Assembly: GCA_018714345.1 (NCBI GenBank)
Contig: DVNO01000031.1
Location: 1 to 35,405, forward strand
Source of the DNA: Candidatus Enterousia avicola
Lineage (GTDB): Bacteria; Pseudomonadota; Alphaproteobacteria; Rs-D84
Length of the DNA stretch: 35,405 bases
Reading direction: 5' to 3'
Position 1 is the stretch's first letter. Every line of letters begins with the position of its first letter. A program made the position numbers and the translations under genes. Shown here one piece after another: positions 16,429-24,955 of the stretch. The notes below the pieces were generated by a model. It saw only the letters and a list, made by a program, of their open reading frames with translations, did no database searches and had not been told where the DNA came from.

Positions 16429-19407
16429 TTATTCAACCCAAATGGTTGCATATGTGGTTGCAGTCGCACTTCCCACAGGTATTTTAACGTTAGACTTTGT
16501 AACGGTCATAGAATTACCTGATTTAGAAAATCCTGTGACAACAGCACCCGAACCAGACGTCGCGACAGAGGTTACAGCATTACTTAACTTATTTTTAATC
16601 GCATTGTCCAAGAAATTCTCAGTAATTTTAGCAACTGTAACCTTACCGTAAACATCTGGATAATTTGAATCACTTCCAATTACCAAAACTTTGTTAACAT
16701 TACTTGTAGTCCAATCTACTTTAACCTTATTGGCTTGCAAATCTTCAACAGAATCTTTTGTCGCATACGTAGCGGCAATGTTGTCACCATTAGCATCTTG
16801 AACAGCTTTCAAAGAACTTACAACGGAAACTGCACCGGTTGAGGATATAGATACATCACCGCCACTTTTTACACCGCCCAAAGTACTAGCCGTCGCTGCA
16901 GGTAATCTTTCTGCTGGGATTTTACCATCCGAACCTAACAATTTATAATTGTTCGAAGTACTAAGACCAACACTTAATGTATTGGCCTCAGCATTCATTC
17001 CATGACCCAACTGTATGGCATAATTACTAAGTGCACCTGCCCCCATACCAATTGAGATTGATTGTTCTCCTGCACTTTGAGCCCCCATTCCTACAGCAAT
17101 TCCCCCATTCCCCTCAACAGCAGAATCAGAACCCATTGAAACACCTCCAGTTTTATTAGAAGAAGCCCTTGCCCCCAAAGCAACTCCACTACCACCGGAT
17201 GAAGTCAAATAACCAATCGCAGTACCAGAATTCTGAACAGTAGCGCCAACGCCTATTGCAGCAGCCGCATCTCCGGATACAGGGAATGCGCCACCCGTAC
17301 TAAAAGAATTAGATCCTGTTGCGGTGTTGGTTAATACATCACCTTCAAATGGTAATCTTTCTGCAGGGATTTTACCATCTATACCAAGCAGCTTATAATT
17401 GTTGTCTTCATCAAATCCAACACTTAACGTATTGGCTTCACTATTTGTTCCAGCCCCCAACTGTATGGCATGTTCTGCGGTAACTTTTGCGTTATGACCC
17501 AACGCGGTTCCACCATTAGCGGTTGACTTAGCACCCTGTCCTACTGCAGTTGAATTCATAGAGTCCGCCAAAGAATTCTGACCGACCGCAACGGCATTTC
17601 CACCAGTAGCATCTGCCGCGTTGCCGACAGCTACAGAGGAATACCCTCCTGACATAGCAGCCGCCCCAACAGCGACTTCCCCACTTGAACCAGTTGCAGC
17701 ATCAACCCCAATAGCAAGAGACAAATTACCCGTTGTCACATTTGCCCCACCCGTACTAAAAGAATCGGTCCCCGTTGCGGTGTTGGTTAACACATCACCT
17801 TCAAATGGCAATCTTTCTGCGGGGATTTTTCCATCCGAACCAAGCAGCTTATAATTGTTTGTTCCATCCAATCCAACACTTAACGTATTGGCTTCACTAT
17901 TTGTTCCGGCCCCCAGCTGTATGGCATTATCAGCTTGAGAGTTAGCACCACCACCGAGAGCAACCGAAGCGCTCCCCGTCGACGAAGCCCCAGTTCCAAC
18001 AGCAGTACTACTGTTTCCAGCAGCCTGAGCTTGCGCTCCGACAGCTAAAGCATCTTCCCCGCCTGCCGTAGCAGATGCACCTAATACCGTCGTCCTTTTA
18101 GCAGAAGCACTAGAAGAAGCACCAACTGCAACAGAAGAGCTAGCATTAGTGTTTGCACCATTTCCCAAGGCGATAGAATTAGCAGCAGAAGCAGCTGTTG
18201 CGCCACCCGTACTAAAAGAATTAGATCCTGTTGCGGTGTTGGTTAATACATCACCAGTAAACGGTAAACGTTCCGCTGGGATTTTACCATCCGATCCAAG
18301 CAGCTTATAATTGTTTGTTCCATCCAATCCAACACTAAACGTATTGGCTTCACTATTTGTCCCTTGTCCAATCTGAATTGCACGCTCAGCACTTGCGGTC
18401 GCCATGGTACCGATAGCACTAGAATATGAAGCGTCGGATATTGCACCCTGTCCAATAGCAAAAGACCCTTCTTTTAAGGCCTTAGCCTTCTGTCCGACAG
18501 CCATACCTTGACCAGATGCAGAAGAACCGCTACCTATAGCCATCGCTCCAGTACCAGCAGACGCAGCAATACCTACCGCAAAAGCATCAGCAGCTGAAAC
18601 AGGAAAAGCCCAGCCAGTACTAACAGAATTCTTCCCTGTTGCAGTGTTGGTTAATACATCACCTTCAAATGGTAATCTTTCTGCAGGGATTTTACCATCT
18701 ATACCAAGCAGCTTATAATTGTTTTCTTCATCAAATCCAACACTTAACGTATTCGCCTCGCTATTTGTTCCAGCCCCCAACTGTATGGCATGTTCTGCAT
18801 CAGCTGAAGCAAAACTACCAATGGCGATAGAACTTAGACCACTCGCAGAACTTTCTGCCCCGATAACGACAGCCTGACCAGATGCAGAACTCTGGGTACC
18901 AACACTAACGCCATCGGATAAAGCACTAGATGCAGAACCCAAGGAAATTCCTCCATTTTGCGCCGAGGCTAAATCCCCAATAGCTATTGCATTACTAGTT
19001 GTAACAGGATCTGCCCCACCAGTACTAACCGACCCAGAACCAGTTGCGGTGTTGGTTAAAACCTCTCCTTCTAATTTATCTTGTTTTGCGTCCAATGCAG
19101 TGGCAACGGCTTTTTCTGACGGATATGCCGTATCTGTTGCGGTACCATCGGTTCTAATTGTTTTTACCTTATTTTTGGTTTCTTCCGCCGTTATACCCTT
19201 GGTCGCAGTTACAGTATTCCCTTCGGCAGATATAGAAGTTACCACGTTCGCCGTCTCATCATTAGCCACTGTGTTTGCATGAACCTCAGATATTTTTGTT
19301 CCTACCTGCTGATCAACATACCCACTGGATGCAATGGCTGCATAAGCAGACTCAACCGCAAACAATGATATTATAGAAATCGTTAAAATACCCTTTGATT
19401 TTATCAT
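16429..19407 (-). CDS. Large exported protein with five YadA-head-like modules
   Basis: The 992-residue product has a Sec signal peptide (MIKSKGILTISIISLFAVESAYA) and a short N-terminal block containing the YVD motif (IASSGYVDQQVG) shared with two neighbours. Five modules of about 135-150 residues follow. Each starts DVLTNTATGxxSxSTG, continues as 14-residue YadA-type beta-roll repeats (xAIGxxAxAxG), and ends with AIQLGAGTNSEANTLSVG and NNYKLLGSDGKIPAERLP, wording typical of phage tail proteins. The C-terminal 150 residues contain a short helical part and end ATATTYATIWVE. No YadA membrane anchor is present, so surface attachment by autotransport is not supported. It is the last gene of a four-member cluster, with a terminator directly after the stop. 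A role as fibre or adhesin is inference. Confidence 0.8.
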   Translation of the reverse strand: MIKSKGILTISIISLFAVESAYAAIASSGYVDQQVGTKISEVHANTVANDETANVVTSISAEGNTVTATKGITAEETKNKVKTIRTDGTATDTAYPSEKAVATALDAKQDKLEGEVLTNTATGSGSVSTGGADPVTTSNAIAIGDLASAQNGGISLGSASSALSDGVSVGTQSSASGQAVVIGAESSASGLSSIAIGSFASADAEHAIQLGAGTNSEANTLSVGFDEENNYKLLGIDGKIPAERLPFEGDVLTNTATGKNSVSTGWAFPVSAADAFAVGIAASAGTGAMAIGSGSSASGQGMAVGQKAKALKEGSFAIGQGAISDASYSSAIGTMATASAERAIQIGQGTNSEANTFSVGLDGTNNYKLLGSDGKIPAERLPFTGDVLTNTATGSNSFSTGGATAASAANSIALGNGANTNASSSVAVGASSSASAKRTTVLGASATAGGEDALAVGAQAQAAGNSSTAVGTGASSTGSASVALGGGANSQADNAIQLGAGTNSEANTLSVGLDGTNNYKLLGSDGKIPAERLPFEGDVLTNTATGTDSFSTGGANVTTGNLSLAIGVDAATGSSGEVAVGAAAMSGGYSSVAVGNAADATGGNAVAVGQNSLADSMNSTAVGQGAKSTANGGTALGHNAKVTAEHAIQLGAGTNSEANTLSVGFDEDNNYKLLGIDGKIPAERLPFEGDVLTNTATGSNSFSTGGAFPVSGDAAAAIGVGATVQNSGTAIGYLTSSGGSGVALGARASSNKTGGVSMGSDSAVEGNGGIAVGMGAQSAGEQSISIGMGAGALSNYAIQLGHGMNAEANTLSVGLSTSNNYKLLGSDGKIPAERLPAATASTLGGVKSGGDVSISSTGAVSVVSSLKAVQDANGDNIAATYATKDSVEDLQANKVKVDWTTSNVNKVLVIGSDSNYPDVYGKVTVAKITENFLDNAIKNKLSNAVTSVATSGSGAVVTGFSKSGNSMTVTKSNVKIPVGSATATTYATIWVE
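17324..17478. repeat. Near-identical DNA repeat within the YadA-like gene (partner 18644-18798)
   Basis: The segment 17324-17478 recurs at 18644-18798, exactly 1320 bp (440 codons) away. The first 80 nt are identical and only about four mismatches occur in the remainder. It encodes the module junction. The other junctions are clearly more diverged. Confidence 0.9.
18644..18798. repeat. Near-identical DNA repeat, partner of 17324-17478
   Basis: This is the second copy of the module-junction sequence. Identity drops sharply at both edges, consistent with recent gene conversion or duplication between modules 1 and 4 of the encoded protein. Confidence 0.9.
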
Positions 19408-19461
19408 AGCTATATCTACCTAAAATATTCTTAACAACAAATCTTTATATTCTTGCCTAAC

Positions 19462-19490
19462 GTGTGCGATGCTTTAACAACACCGCACAC
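19462..19490. repeat. Hairpin between two fibre-protein genes
   Basis: GTGTGCG (19462-19468) and CGCACAC (19484-19490) form a perfect 7-bp GC-rich stem in the 97-nt gap between the 340- and 992-residue genes. No T-run follows on the minus strand, so it is more likely an RNA processing or stability element than a terminator. Confidence 0.5.
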
Positions 19491-19504
19491 AATTTTAAAA
19501 GACC

Positions 19505-20527
19505 TTATTCAGCCGTCCCTCTTGCGATAACTTCCCACGTATATGCAGAGTTATTATAAGTCAAAACGCACTTGTTTGTAGGCTCAGAACATTCCCCATC
19601 TGGTGCAGGTATCGCCGCATCAGCAGTTTCCTGGGCAGCTTCTGCCGCACTTTGTGCTGCCTGAGCTTTAGAATCTGCTGCAGACGCTGCAGATTGTGCA
19701 GCCTCCGCTTCACCAGCAACTTCTTTAATTGCTGTAACAACTGTTGTAGCTGTTGTTCCCATATTGACAGCACTTACAGTACCGACCTGAGAATCATAAG
19801 TGGTTTTATCCAACTTACTTGTCTTTAAACCATCAACGTCTGTTTGCAAGCCTGCAACGGTTTCAGAAGTAGCCATGTTTTCCAATTGTCCCTGAATACC
19901 CTCGATGTCAGTTTCAGCAGTACCAACACGAACTTCCAAAGCATCTACATCACCCTGTGCGGCTTCTGCTGCTGCCTGTGCTGTGCCTGCTGCACTTTGT
20001 GCCGCAGTTGCCGCTGTCTGAGCCGCTGACGCTTCGCTAGCAACCTCATTAATAGCCTCTACTGTATTTTTCTTTGCGTCTGTCGTCAACGTTGTCAATG
20101 TACCAATATTTGTCAACGCCTGTTGTGCGTTAGTACTAGCCGTGTTAGCAACACCTTCTGTAGATTTTGCGGCATAGTTTGTATTGGCATCTTCTGTAGT
20201 TACATAATTTTCCAATGCGCTAGCATCCGCTTTTGTACCTAATTCTGTTTTTGTTGCATATGTAGTTGTTATAACATTACCAGCCGCATCAGCTGTTGCC
20301 TTTGCAGCCGTACCCGTAGTATCTAACTTACCCGCCAAACCGGAAGTCAAGGCTTCTGTTGTTGCATACTTACCCAATTCTGTTTTATCAGCTTTATTTC
20401 CAAGTGCGGTTGTAACCGTTCCAACTTTTTCATCTACATATCCCTGCGACGCGATATTCGCGTTCGCGGCACCGACAGTTACGACTGTCAACAATGATGC
20501 AAATATACTTGCTGTTAGTTTTTTCAT
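19505..20527 (-). CDS. Exported alanine-rich coiled-coil repeat protein
   Basis: The 340-residue product has a Sec signal peptide (MKKLTASIFASLLTVVTVGAANA) followed by IASQGYVDEKVGTV, the same YVD motif as in two neighbours. The body is Ala/Thr-rich with heptad-like stretches (AAQTAATAAQSAAGTAQAAAEAAQ, VDALEVRVGTAETDIEGIQGQLENM) expected to form coiled coil, and includes tail-fibre-like phrases (ATTEALTSGLAGKLD). The end has two cysteines (ECSEPTNKCVL) and YTWEVIARGTAE, similar to the C-terminus of the next upstream product. No membrane anchor is seen. The start has an AAAGGAAGG ribosome binding site. It is the third gene of the cluster, 50 nt after its neighbour. A structural, possibly trimeric, role is inferred. 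Confidence 0.78.
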   Translation of the reverse strand: MKKLTASIFASLLTVVTVGAANANIASQGYVDEKVGTVTTALGNKADKTELGKYATTEALTSGLAGKLDTTGTAAKATADAAGNVITTTYATKTELGTKADASALENYVTTEDANTNYAAKSTEGVANTASTNAQQALTNIGTLTTLTTDAKKNTVEAINEVASEASAAQTAATAAQSAAGTAQAAAEAAQGDVDALEVRVGTAETDIEGIQGQLENMATSETVAGLQTDVDGLKTSKLDKTTYDSQVGTVSAVNMGTTATTVVTAIKEVAGEAEAAQSAASAADSKAQAAQSAAEAAQETADAAIPAPDGECSEPTNKCVLTYNNSAYTWEVIARGTAE

Positions 20528-20577
20528 TTTTTCCCTTCCTTTATTTTATTTTTATCAAATTTCAAATTTTAAATCAA

Positions 20578-22188
20578 CTACTCAATTGGTGCTGTAACAT
20601 TAACCCATGCGTATGTGCCATCTGGTGTTACACTCAATACGCACAACCCAGATTCCGAAACGCAATCTTCAGGTGGTTGTGGCACAGCCAATTCTACGAT
20701 TTTACTGTCTGTGTCACCCTTAGTATAAACATCATCTGCATTTGCTTTACCTGCGATTGTTTCTTGAACATCGGTACTTAATTTAGCCTCTGTCACGGCA
20801 CCATCTGCAATCTTGTCTGTGGTAACCGCACCGTCTGCAATTTTTGCCTCTGTTATCGCACCGTTTTGCAACTTAGAACCAGCTAATGTTCCGTCCTCAA
20901 TCAAACCAGGGTTAACAGGTAGTTCACTTAAATCTGAAATTTCCGAAGAAACCCATGTTGTAATCGCCCCGACCGTTGGATACAACGTATCAGAAGCTTT
21001 ATTGCCAGCATTGATTATTTTTGCCTTATTAGATGTATCTTCTTTGCCCCCCAATCCAGACGTCAATGCCGTTGTCGTTGCATAATTCGCCAATGCTGTT
21101 TCGTCGGCCTTGGCATCCAACAGACCATCTGTTTCGGTCTTGGTATACGCATCGGTTATGCCATATCCGGCCAATGTGGTTGCCTTGTTCGCTTTGCCGT
21201 CAACGGTTGTTTCCAACGCATCGACCGCATTTTTGACATCGGTAACATCTTTGACCAAACCAGATTCAGCATTACCAATTTGCTGCGTAACATTGGTGAC
21301 ATTTTGTTCAATTTCTTCCAACGCGGACGCATCGGCCTTGCCCGCCAAAGCCGTGGTCAAACCAGTAACCTTGTCCTGGCCGATTGTCGCGGCGGATGTA
21401 ATATTACCGGACGCATCAGTTGTCACGATATGATTTTCGTGACCGACACCCATTGCAATGTCCTGCTTGCCAGAAATATCGGCAATTTGTCCCGCCAATG
21501 TTCCATCCAATTTATCGGATGTCACGGCACCATCGGCAATATCATCAGTACCAACCGCACCGTCTGCAATTTCTGTTGTGCCAACTGCACTTGGCGCTAT
21601 CTTATCGGATGTAACCGCATCATCAGCAATTTTATCCGTCGTAATTGCGCCATCTTGGATCTTATCTGTATTAATTTCTATCCCGTCGGCAACTTTTTCA
21701 TTAACCCAATCTACAACTGCTTTTGCAGAAGGATATTTATCAGTACTTGTTCCATCTGTATTCAAGTTTTGTGATTTATTAGCCAAGGCTTCATACGTAG
21801 TTGCAGCAGCAGAAGAGTCCAGTTTACCACCAACAGCTGTTTTTAAATCAGTAACATCTTTTACTAGCCCTGCCCCTTTATTACCAACAGTTGTCTCCAA
21901 AGCCCCAACGGAACTTTGTAATTGTCCGACCGCCTCGGTATTATCAGAAACTTGCTTAGCCAAACCAGTTTCAGCATTATTGATGGTATCACCCAAATTT
22001 GTGACATTTTGCTGTATCTGATTAACGGTCTCTGTTTTTGCATAATTTTCTTCAACAGTCTGCAAAACACTTTCTTTCTGATTATCAACGTAAGTCTTAC
22101 TAGCTATTTGAGTAGTCGCAGCACTTGCACTGGCACCAAATAAGATCGCCGCCATAAAACCAGAAAATGCAATGTTCGTTTTCTTCAT
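20578..22188 (-). CDS. Exported tail-fibre-like repeat protein
   Basis: The 536-residue product has a Sec signal peptide (MKKTNIAFSGFMAAILFGASASA) and IASKTYVDNQKES, the shared YVD motif. Coiled-coil segments (VGQLQSSVGALETTVGNKGAG) follow. A repeat region contains variants of DGAVTSDKIA (about residues 175-235). Phage-tail phrases occur next (ATTLAGYGITDAYTKTETDG, NAGNKASDTLYPTVGAITTWV). The C-terminal part repeats DGAVTTDKIADGAVTEAKLS, and the protein ends with a two-Cys cap (DCVSESGLCVLSV) and AWVNVTAPIE. It shares the C-terminal cassette with the next upstream gene, 14 nt away. No anchor domain is visible. It is probably an extracytoplasmic fibre or adhesin, which is inference. Confidence 0.78.
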   Translation of the reverse strand: MKKTNIAFSGFMAAILFGASASAATTQIASKTYVDNQKESVLQTVEENYAKTETVNQIQQNVTNLGDTINNAETGLAKQVSDNTEAVGQLQSSVGALETTVGNKGAGLVKDVTDLKTAVGGKLDSSAAATTYEALANKSQNLNTDGTSTDKYPSAKAVVDWVNEKVADGIEINTDKIQDGAITTDKIADDAVTSDKIAPSAVGTTEIADGAVGTDDIADGAVTSDKLDGTLAGQIADISGKQDIAMGVGHENHIVTTDASGNITSAATIGQDKVTGLTTALAGKADASALEEIEQNVTNVTQQIGNAESGLVKDVTDVKNAVDALETTVDGKANKATTLAGYGITDAYTKTETDGLLDAKADETALANYATTTALTSGLGGKEDTSNKAKIINAGNKASDTLYPTVGAITTWVSSEISDLSELPVNPGLIEDGTLAGSKLQNGAITEAKIADGAVTTDKIADGAVTEAKLSTDVQETIAGKANADDVYTKGDTDSKIVELAVPQPPEDCVSESGLCVLSVTPDGTYAWVNVTAPIE

Positions 22189-22202
22189 TTTCTTCTTCCT
22201 TT

Positions 22203-24893
22203 TTAAATAATTTCATACCAGACCTTGGCACCAGAACTATCAGTACCCAAAAGCTTGTCAGGCCCCGCACCAGACGTAGTAACTGCGTTATCTAGCGTTT
22301 CTTGTACATCTGATGATAATTTAGACTTCGTTACCGCACCATCGTCTATCTCTGCTGAATTAACGGTGTCCTTGTAAGCTAATGCTTTCAAAGAACTTGC
22401 ATCCGCCTTTCCAGCTATAGTTTCTTGAACTTCCGTACTTAATTTTTCTTCAGTTACTGCACCATCAGCAATCTTATCTGTAGTAACAGCACCATCTTGA
22501 ATCTTTACCGTACTTACAGAATCTGCAGATAATTTCTCCTCTGTAATAGCACCAGTTCCAATATTATCTGGATTTACTGGCAAACCTTCCGTAGACAGTT
22601 CACTAATTCTTTGCTCTGTCCACTCAGTTACTGCACCAACAGATGGGAATGACGTAGAAGAAGCTTTATTTCCATCGTTTATTGCAACAACTTTATTCGC
22701 AGAATCTTCAGGCACATAGTTTAATTTATCTTGCTTCCCAGCTAATGCAGTGTTGGCAGAATCAGCCGCACTTTTTGCAGCATCAGCCGTAGTCTGAGCA
22801 TTCTCTGCAGCGGTCTTTGCCTGACTAGCCGTTGATTGAGCAGCCTCTGCTGTAGATTGTGCAACACCAGCAGCAGCAACAGCATTATTAACGCCAGTCT
22901 GCAACTGCTGAACTGTTGAAGCATCTGCCTTCCCAGCCAATTGCTCGGTCGTGGCATAATTAGCCAATTCTGTCTTATCAGCCTTTGTACCCAACTGCTC
23001 TGTGGTTGCATAGTTAGCTAATTCTGATTTATCCGCCTTTGCATTAAGCTGATCTGAGGTCGCATAATTCGCTAGTTCAGATTTATCTGCTTTTGCGTCC
23101 AACTGCTCGGTCGTGGCATAATTAGCCAATTCCGCCTTATCAGCTTTCGCATCTAAATCCGTCTTAAACGCTTTCGTCTCTAATTCTCTATAAACAGCGG
23201 CAGAAGAAGGATACTTAGTTTCATCATCTACAACTGTCTGTGTCTTATTAGAAACATCTTCCTTGCCTGTTAAAGCCTCGCCCATGTCACCGGCAACAAC
23301 ATTTGCGACCTTATCGTCAACCTCTGATATAGTATAATAGTTTTCTAACTTCGTATCGACAGACTCATTAGTAGCATACGCTCCTAACTCAGACTTATCT
23401 GCTTTTCCTGCCAACTCATCTTTAGTCGCAAGATCGGATAATTCTTCACGATCAGCCTTGTTCGCTAAAGCAGAAGTTACCGCAGACGTAGATGGATAAT
23501 CCGTGTCACTATTAGTCAACGTCGTTTTCTTATTAGCAACATCCTCTTTGGCAGCCAATTCTGTCTTATCAGCTTTGGTACTTAAACCACTAATAGCATT
23601 CGCCGCCCCCAATGCAGCCTCATTTGCCACATCACGAACGGATTCAACTTCAGTCTCCAATGCGGACACAGCAGAAGAATCAGCCTTTTGTGCAACAGAA
23701 GCCCCCAAATCATTAACATCTTTTACAAGACCAGAAGTCTCGTCACCAACGGTTGTTTTTAAATTGGCAACATCCTGCCGAAACTGTGCAATATCGTCAC
23801 TTGTCGCAATACCACTAGTAGCCGCCTCAATAGCACCATATACGGCAGCCGCAGATGGATATTGATCTTGTGTTGACGCACTTGTTACCTGCTGAGTTTT
23901 GTTCGCTATATTTTCTTTACCCGCCAATAAAGCATCTACTTCTGTATCTTTGTACGCATCCCTTATGCCATAACCCGCTAAAGTAGTTGCCTTATCTGCC
24001 TTTGTATTCAATTGCTCTGTTGTGGCCAAACCAGCCAAATCAGCCCCCGTAACCAAATCAGCATTTTTTATTTCATCAGCTACAGCTGTTTTTACCACTG
24101 CATTAACCGCATCATTTATCGCAGTCTGCAACTCATCTTCAACAGCATTAACAACTTCATCTACAGAAACCGATTCGCCAGGATCCCCCTTAGGGCCTTT
24201 TAATTCATCTAAGGACACAATATTATTCCACTGCGCATCACCTTCATAACGCCACTGAATGTACGCCCCATCAGAACCTATTTCAACAGGACGAGTTGAC
24301 GGCAACTTTTCACTTATAGCTTCCGCCAAATTATCCGTATTAATGAAAATTTCTTTACTTGACTGATCTATCTCAACCAAATCATCACGAGAAGTCAAAA
24401 GATCTTGTTTATCTAACAACTGATCAGAAAAACTGTCATCTGCGTCACGCAAACTTTCAACATCGCGCTGCAATTGATCAACTTCTTGACGCAAACCAGC
24501 AGCAACATCAGGATCAATACCACCAGAAGAACCACCCGTACTCGGCGTCTGAGGCCGCAAAGAGCTTCCGCCACTAACCGACGTGGTACCACCTAAATAC
24601 TGTCCAATAGACAAACGCGGTGTTGTCGCAACACGACCGCTTGTAGTCGTACCCGCCTCAACTTTTGTACTCGTTCCTGTAACCCCTGAAGACGGAGTAA
24701 CCCTCACAGAACCACCACGGACAGAAGAAGTTGAACCAGAAGAACTAGTATTGGCTGCAGCCGCACTGGAAGCACTTGAATACGTGCCCGTTCCCCCAAG
24801 CGAGCGTACAGACGAAGCTGCATACGCACCAGAAACAGCGGTACACAAGACACAAATTATCGCCAACTTCGAAATTTTTAACTCGTTTTTCAT
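22203..24893 (-). CDS. Large exported tail-fibre/coiled-coil repeat protein
   Basis: The product is about 896 residues, with a signal peptide (MKNELKISKLAIICVLCTAVSGAYA). A Ser/Gly/Thr-rich low-complexity segment (about residues 25-130) is followed by a coiled coil (LRQEVDQLQRDVESLRD) and a single collagen-like stretch GPKGDPGES. The long repeat region that follows is made of KADKSELANYATTEQLDAKAD units and phage-tail phrases (ATTLAGYGIRDAYKDTEVDALL, NKTQTVVDDETKYPSSAAVY). It ends with the DGAVTTDKIADGAVTEEKLS cassette and LLGTDSSGAKVWYEII. The track begins at a TTG, but the ATG at 24893 is the likely start, with a weak Shine-Dalgarno. It is the first of the four fibre genes, with its own promoter at 24914-24943. 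The function is unknown. Confidence 0.78.
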   Translation of the reverse strand: MKNELKISKLAIICVLCTAVSGAYAASSVRSLGGTGTYSSASSAAAANTSSSGSTSSVRGGSVRVTPSSGVTGTSTKVEAGTTTSGRVATTPRLSIGQYLGGTTSVSGGSSLRPQTPSTGGSSGGIDPDVAAGLRQEVDQLQRDVESLRDADDSFSDQLLDKQDLLTSRDDLVEIDQSSKEIFINTDNLAEAISEKLPSTRPVEIGSDGAYIQWRYEGDAQWNNIVSLDELKGPKGDPGESVSVDEVVNAVEDELQTAINDAVNAVVKTAVADEIKNADLVTGADLAGLATTEQLNTKADKATTLAGYGIRDAYKDTEVDALLAGKENIANKTQQVTSASTQDQYPSAAAVYGAIEAATSGIATSDDIAQFRQDVANLKTTVGDETSGLVKDVNDLGASVAQKADSSAVSALETEVESVRDVANEAALGAANAISGLSTKADKTELAAKEDVANKKTTLTNSDTDYPSTSAVTSALANKADREELSDLATKDELAGKADKSELGAYATNESVDTKLENYYTISEVDDKVANVVAGDMGEALTGKEDVSNKTQTVVDDETKYPSSAAVYRELETKAFKTDLDAKADKAELANYATTEQLDAKADKSELANYATSDQLNAKADKSELANYATTEQLGTKADKTELANYATTEQLAGKADASTVQQLQTGVNNAVAAAGVAQSTAEAAQSTASQAKTAAENAQTTADAAKSAADSANTALAGKQDKLNYVPEDSANKVVAINDGNKASSTSFPSVGAVTEWTEQRISELSTEGLPVNPDNIGTGAITEEKLSADSVSTVKIQDGAVTTDKIADGAVTEEKLSTEVQETIAGKADASSLKALAYKDTVNSAEIDDGAVTKSKLSSDVQETLDNAVTTSGAGPDKLLGTDSSGAKVWYEII

Positions 24894-24913
24894 CAATTCT
24901 CTCTACTATGCTT

Positions 24914-24943
24914 ATGATACCACAATCATGCGAATCGGGTCAA
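24914..24943 (-). promoter_or_regulatory. Promoter of the fibre-protein cluster
   Basis: The minus strand reads TTGACC, 18 nt, TATCAT, giving a start near 24907 and a leader of roughly 15 nt. It sits in the short gap after the 24956-25675 outer membrane gene. Confidence 0.65.
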
Positions 24944-24955
24944 TAGTTTTATACG

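Noticed and set aside
16889-19080. Regular DNA repeats that could suggest a CRISPR array
   Set aside because: The repeats are 60-150 bp, in frame, diverged at silent positions and inside one long coding gene. No short identical repeats with unique spacers occur.
21458-22021. 187-codon plus-strand ORF, and similar long ones at 23503, 24583 and 21110
   Set aside because: They are antisense to low-complexity Ala/Thr-rich repeat genes, where codon bias leaves the opposite strand open. Their products are themselves repetitive and lack start signals.
16429-24893. Tail-fibre genes of a prophage
   Set aside because: All four products have Sec signal peptides and there are no other phage modules. 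They read as exported host proteins using similar repeats.
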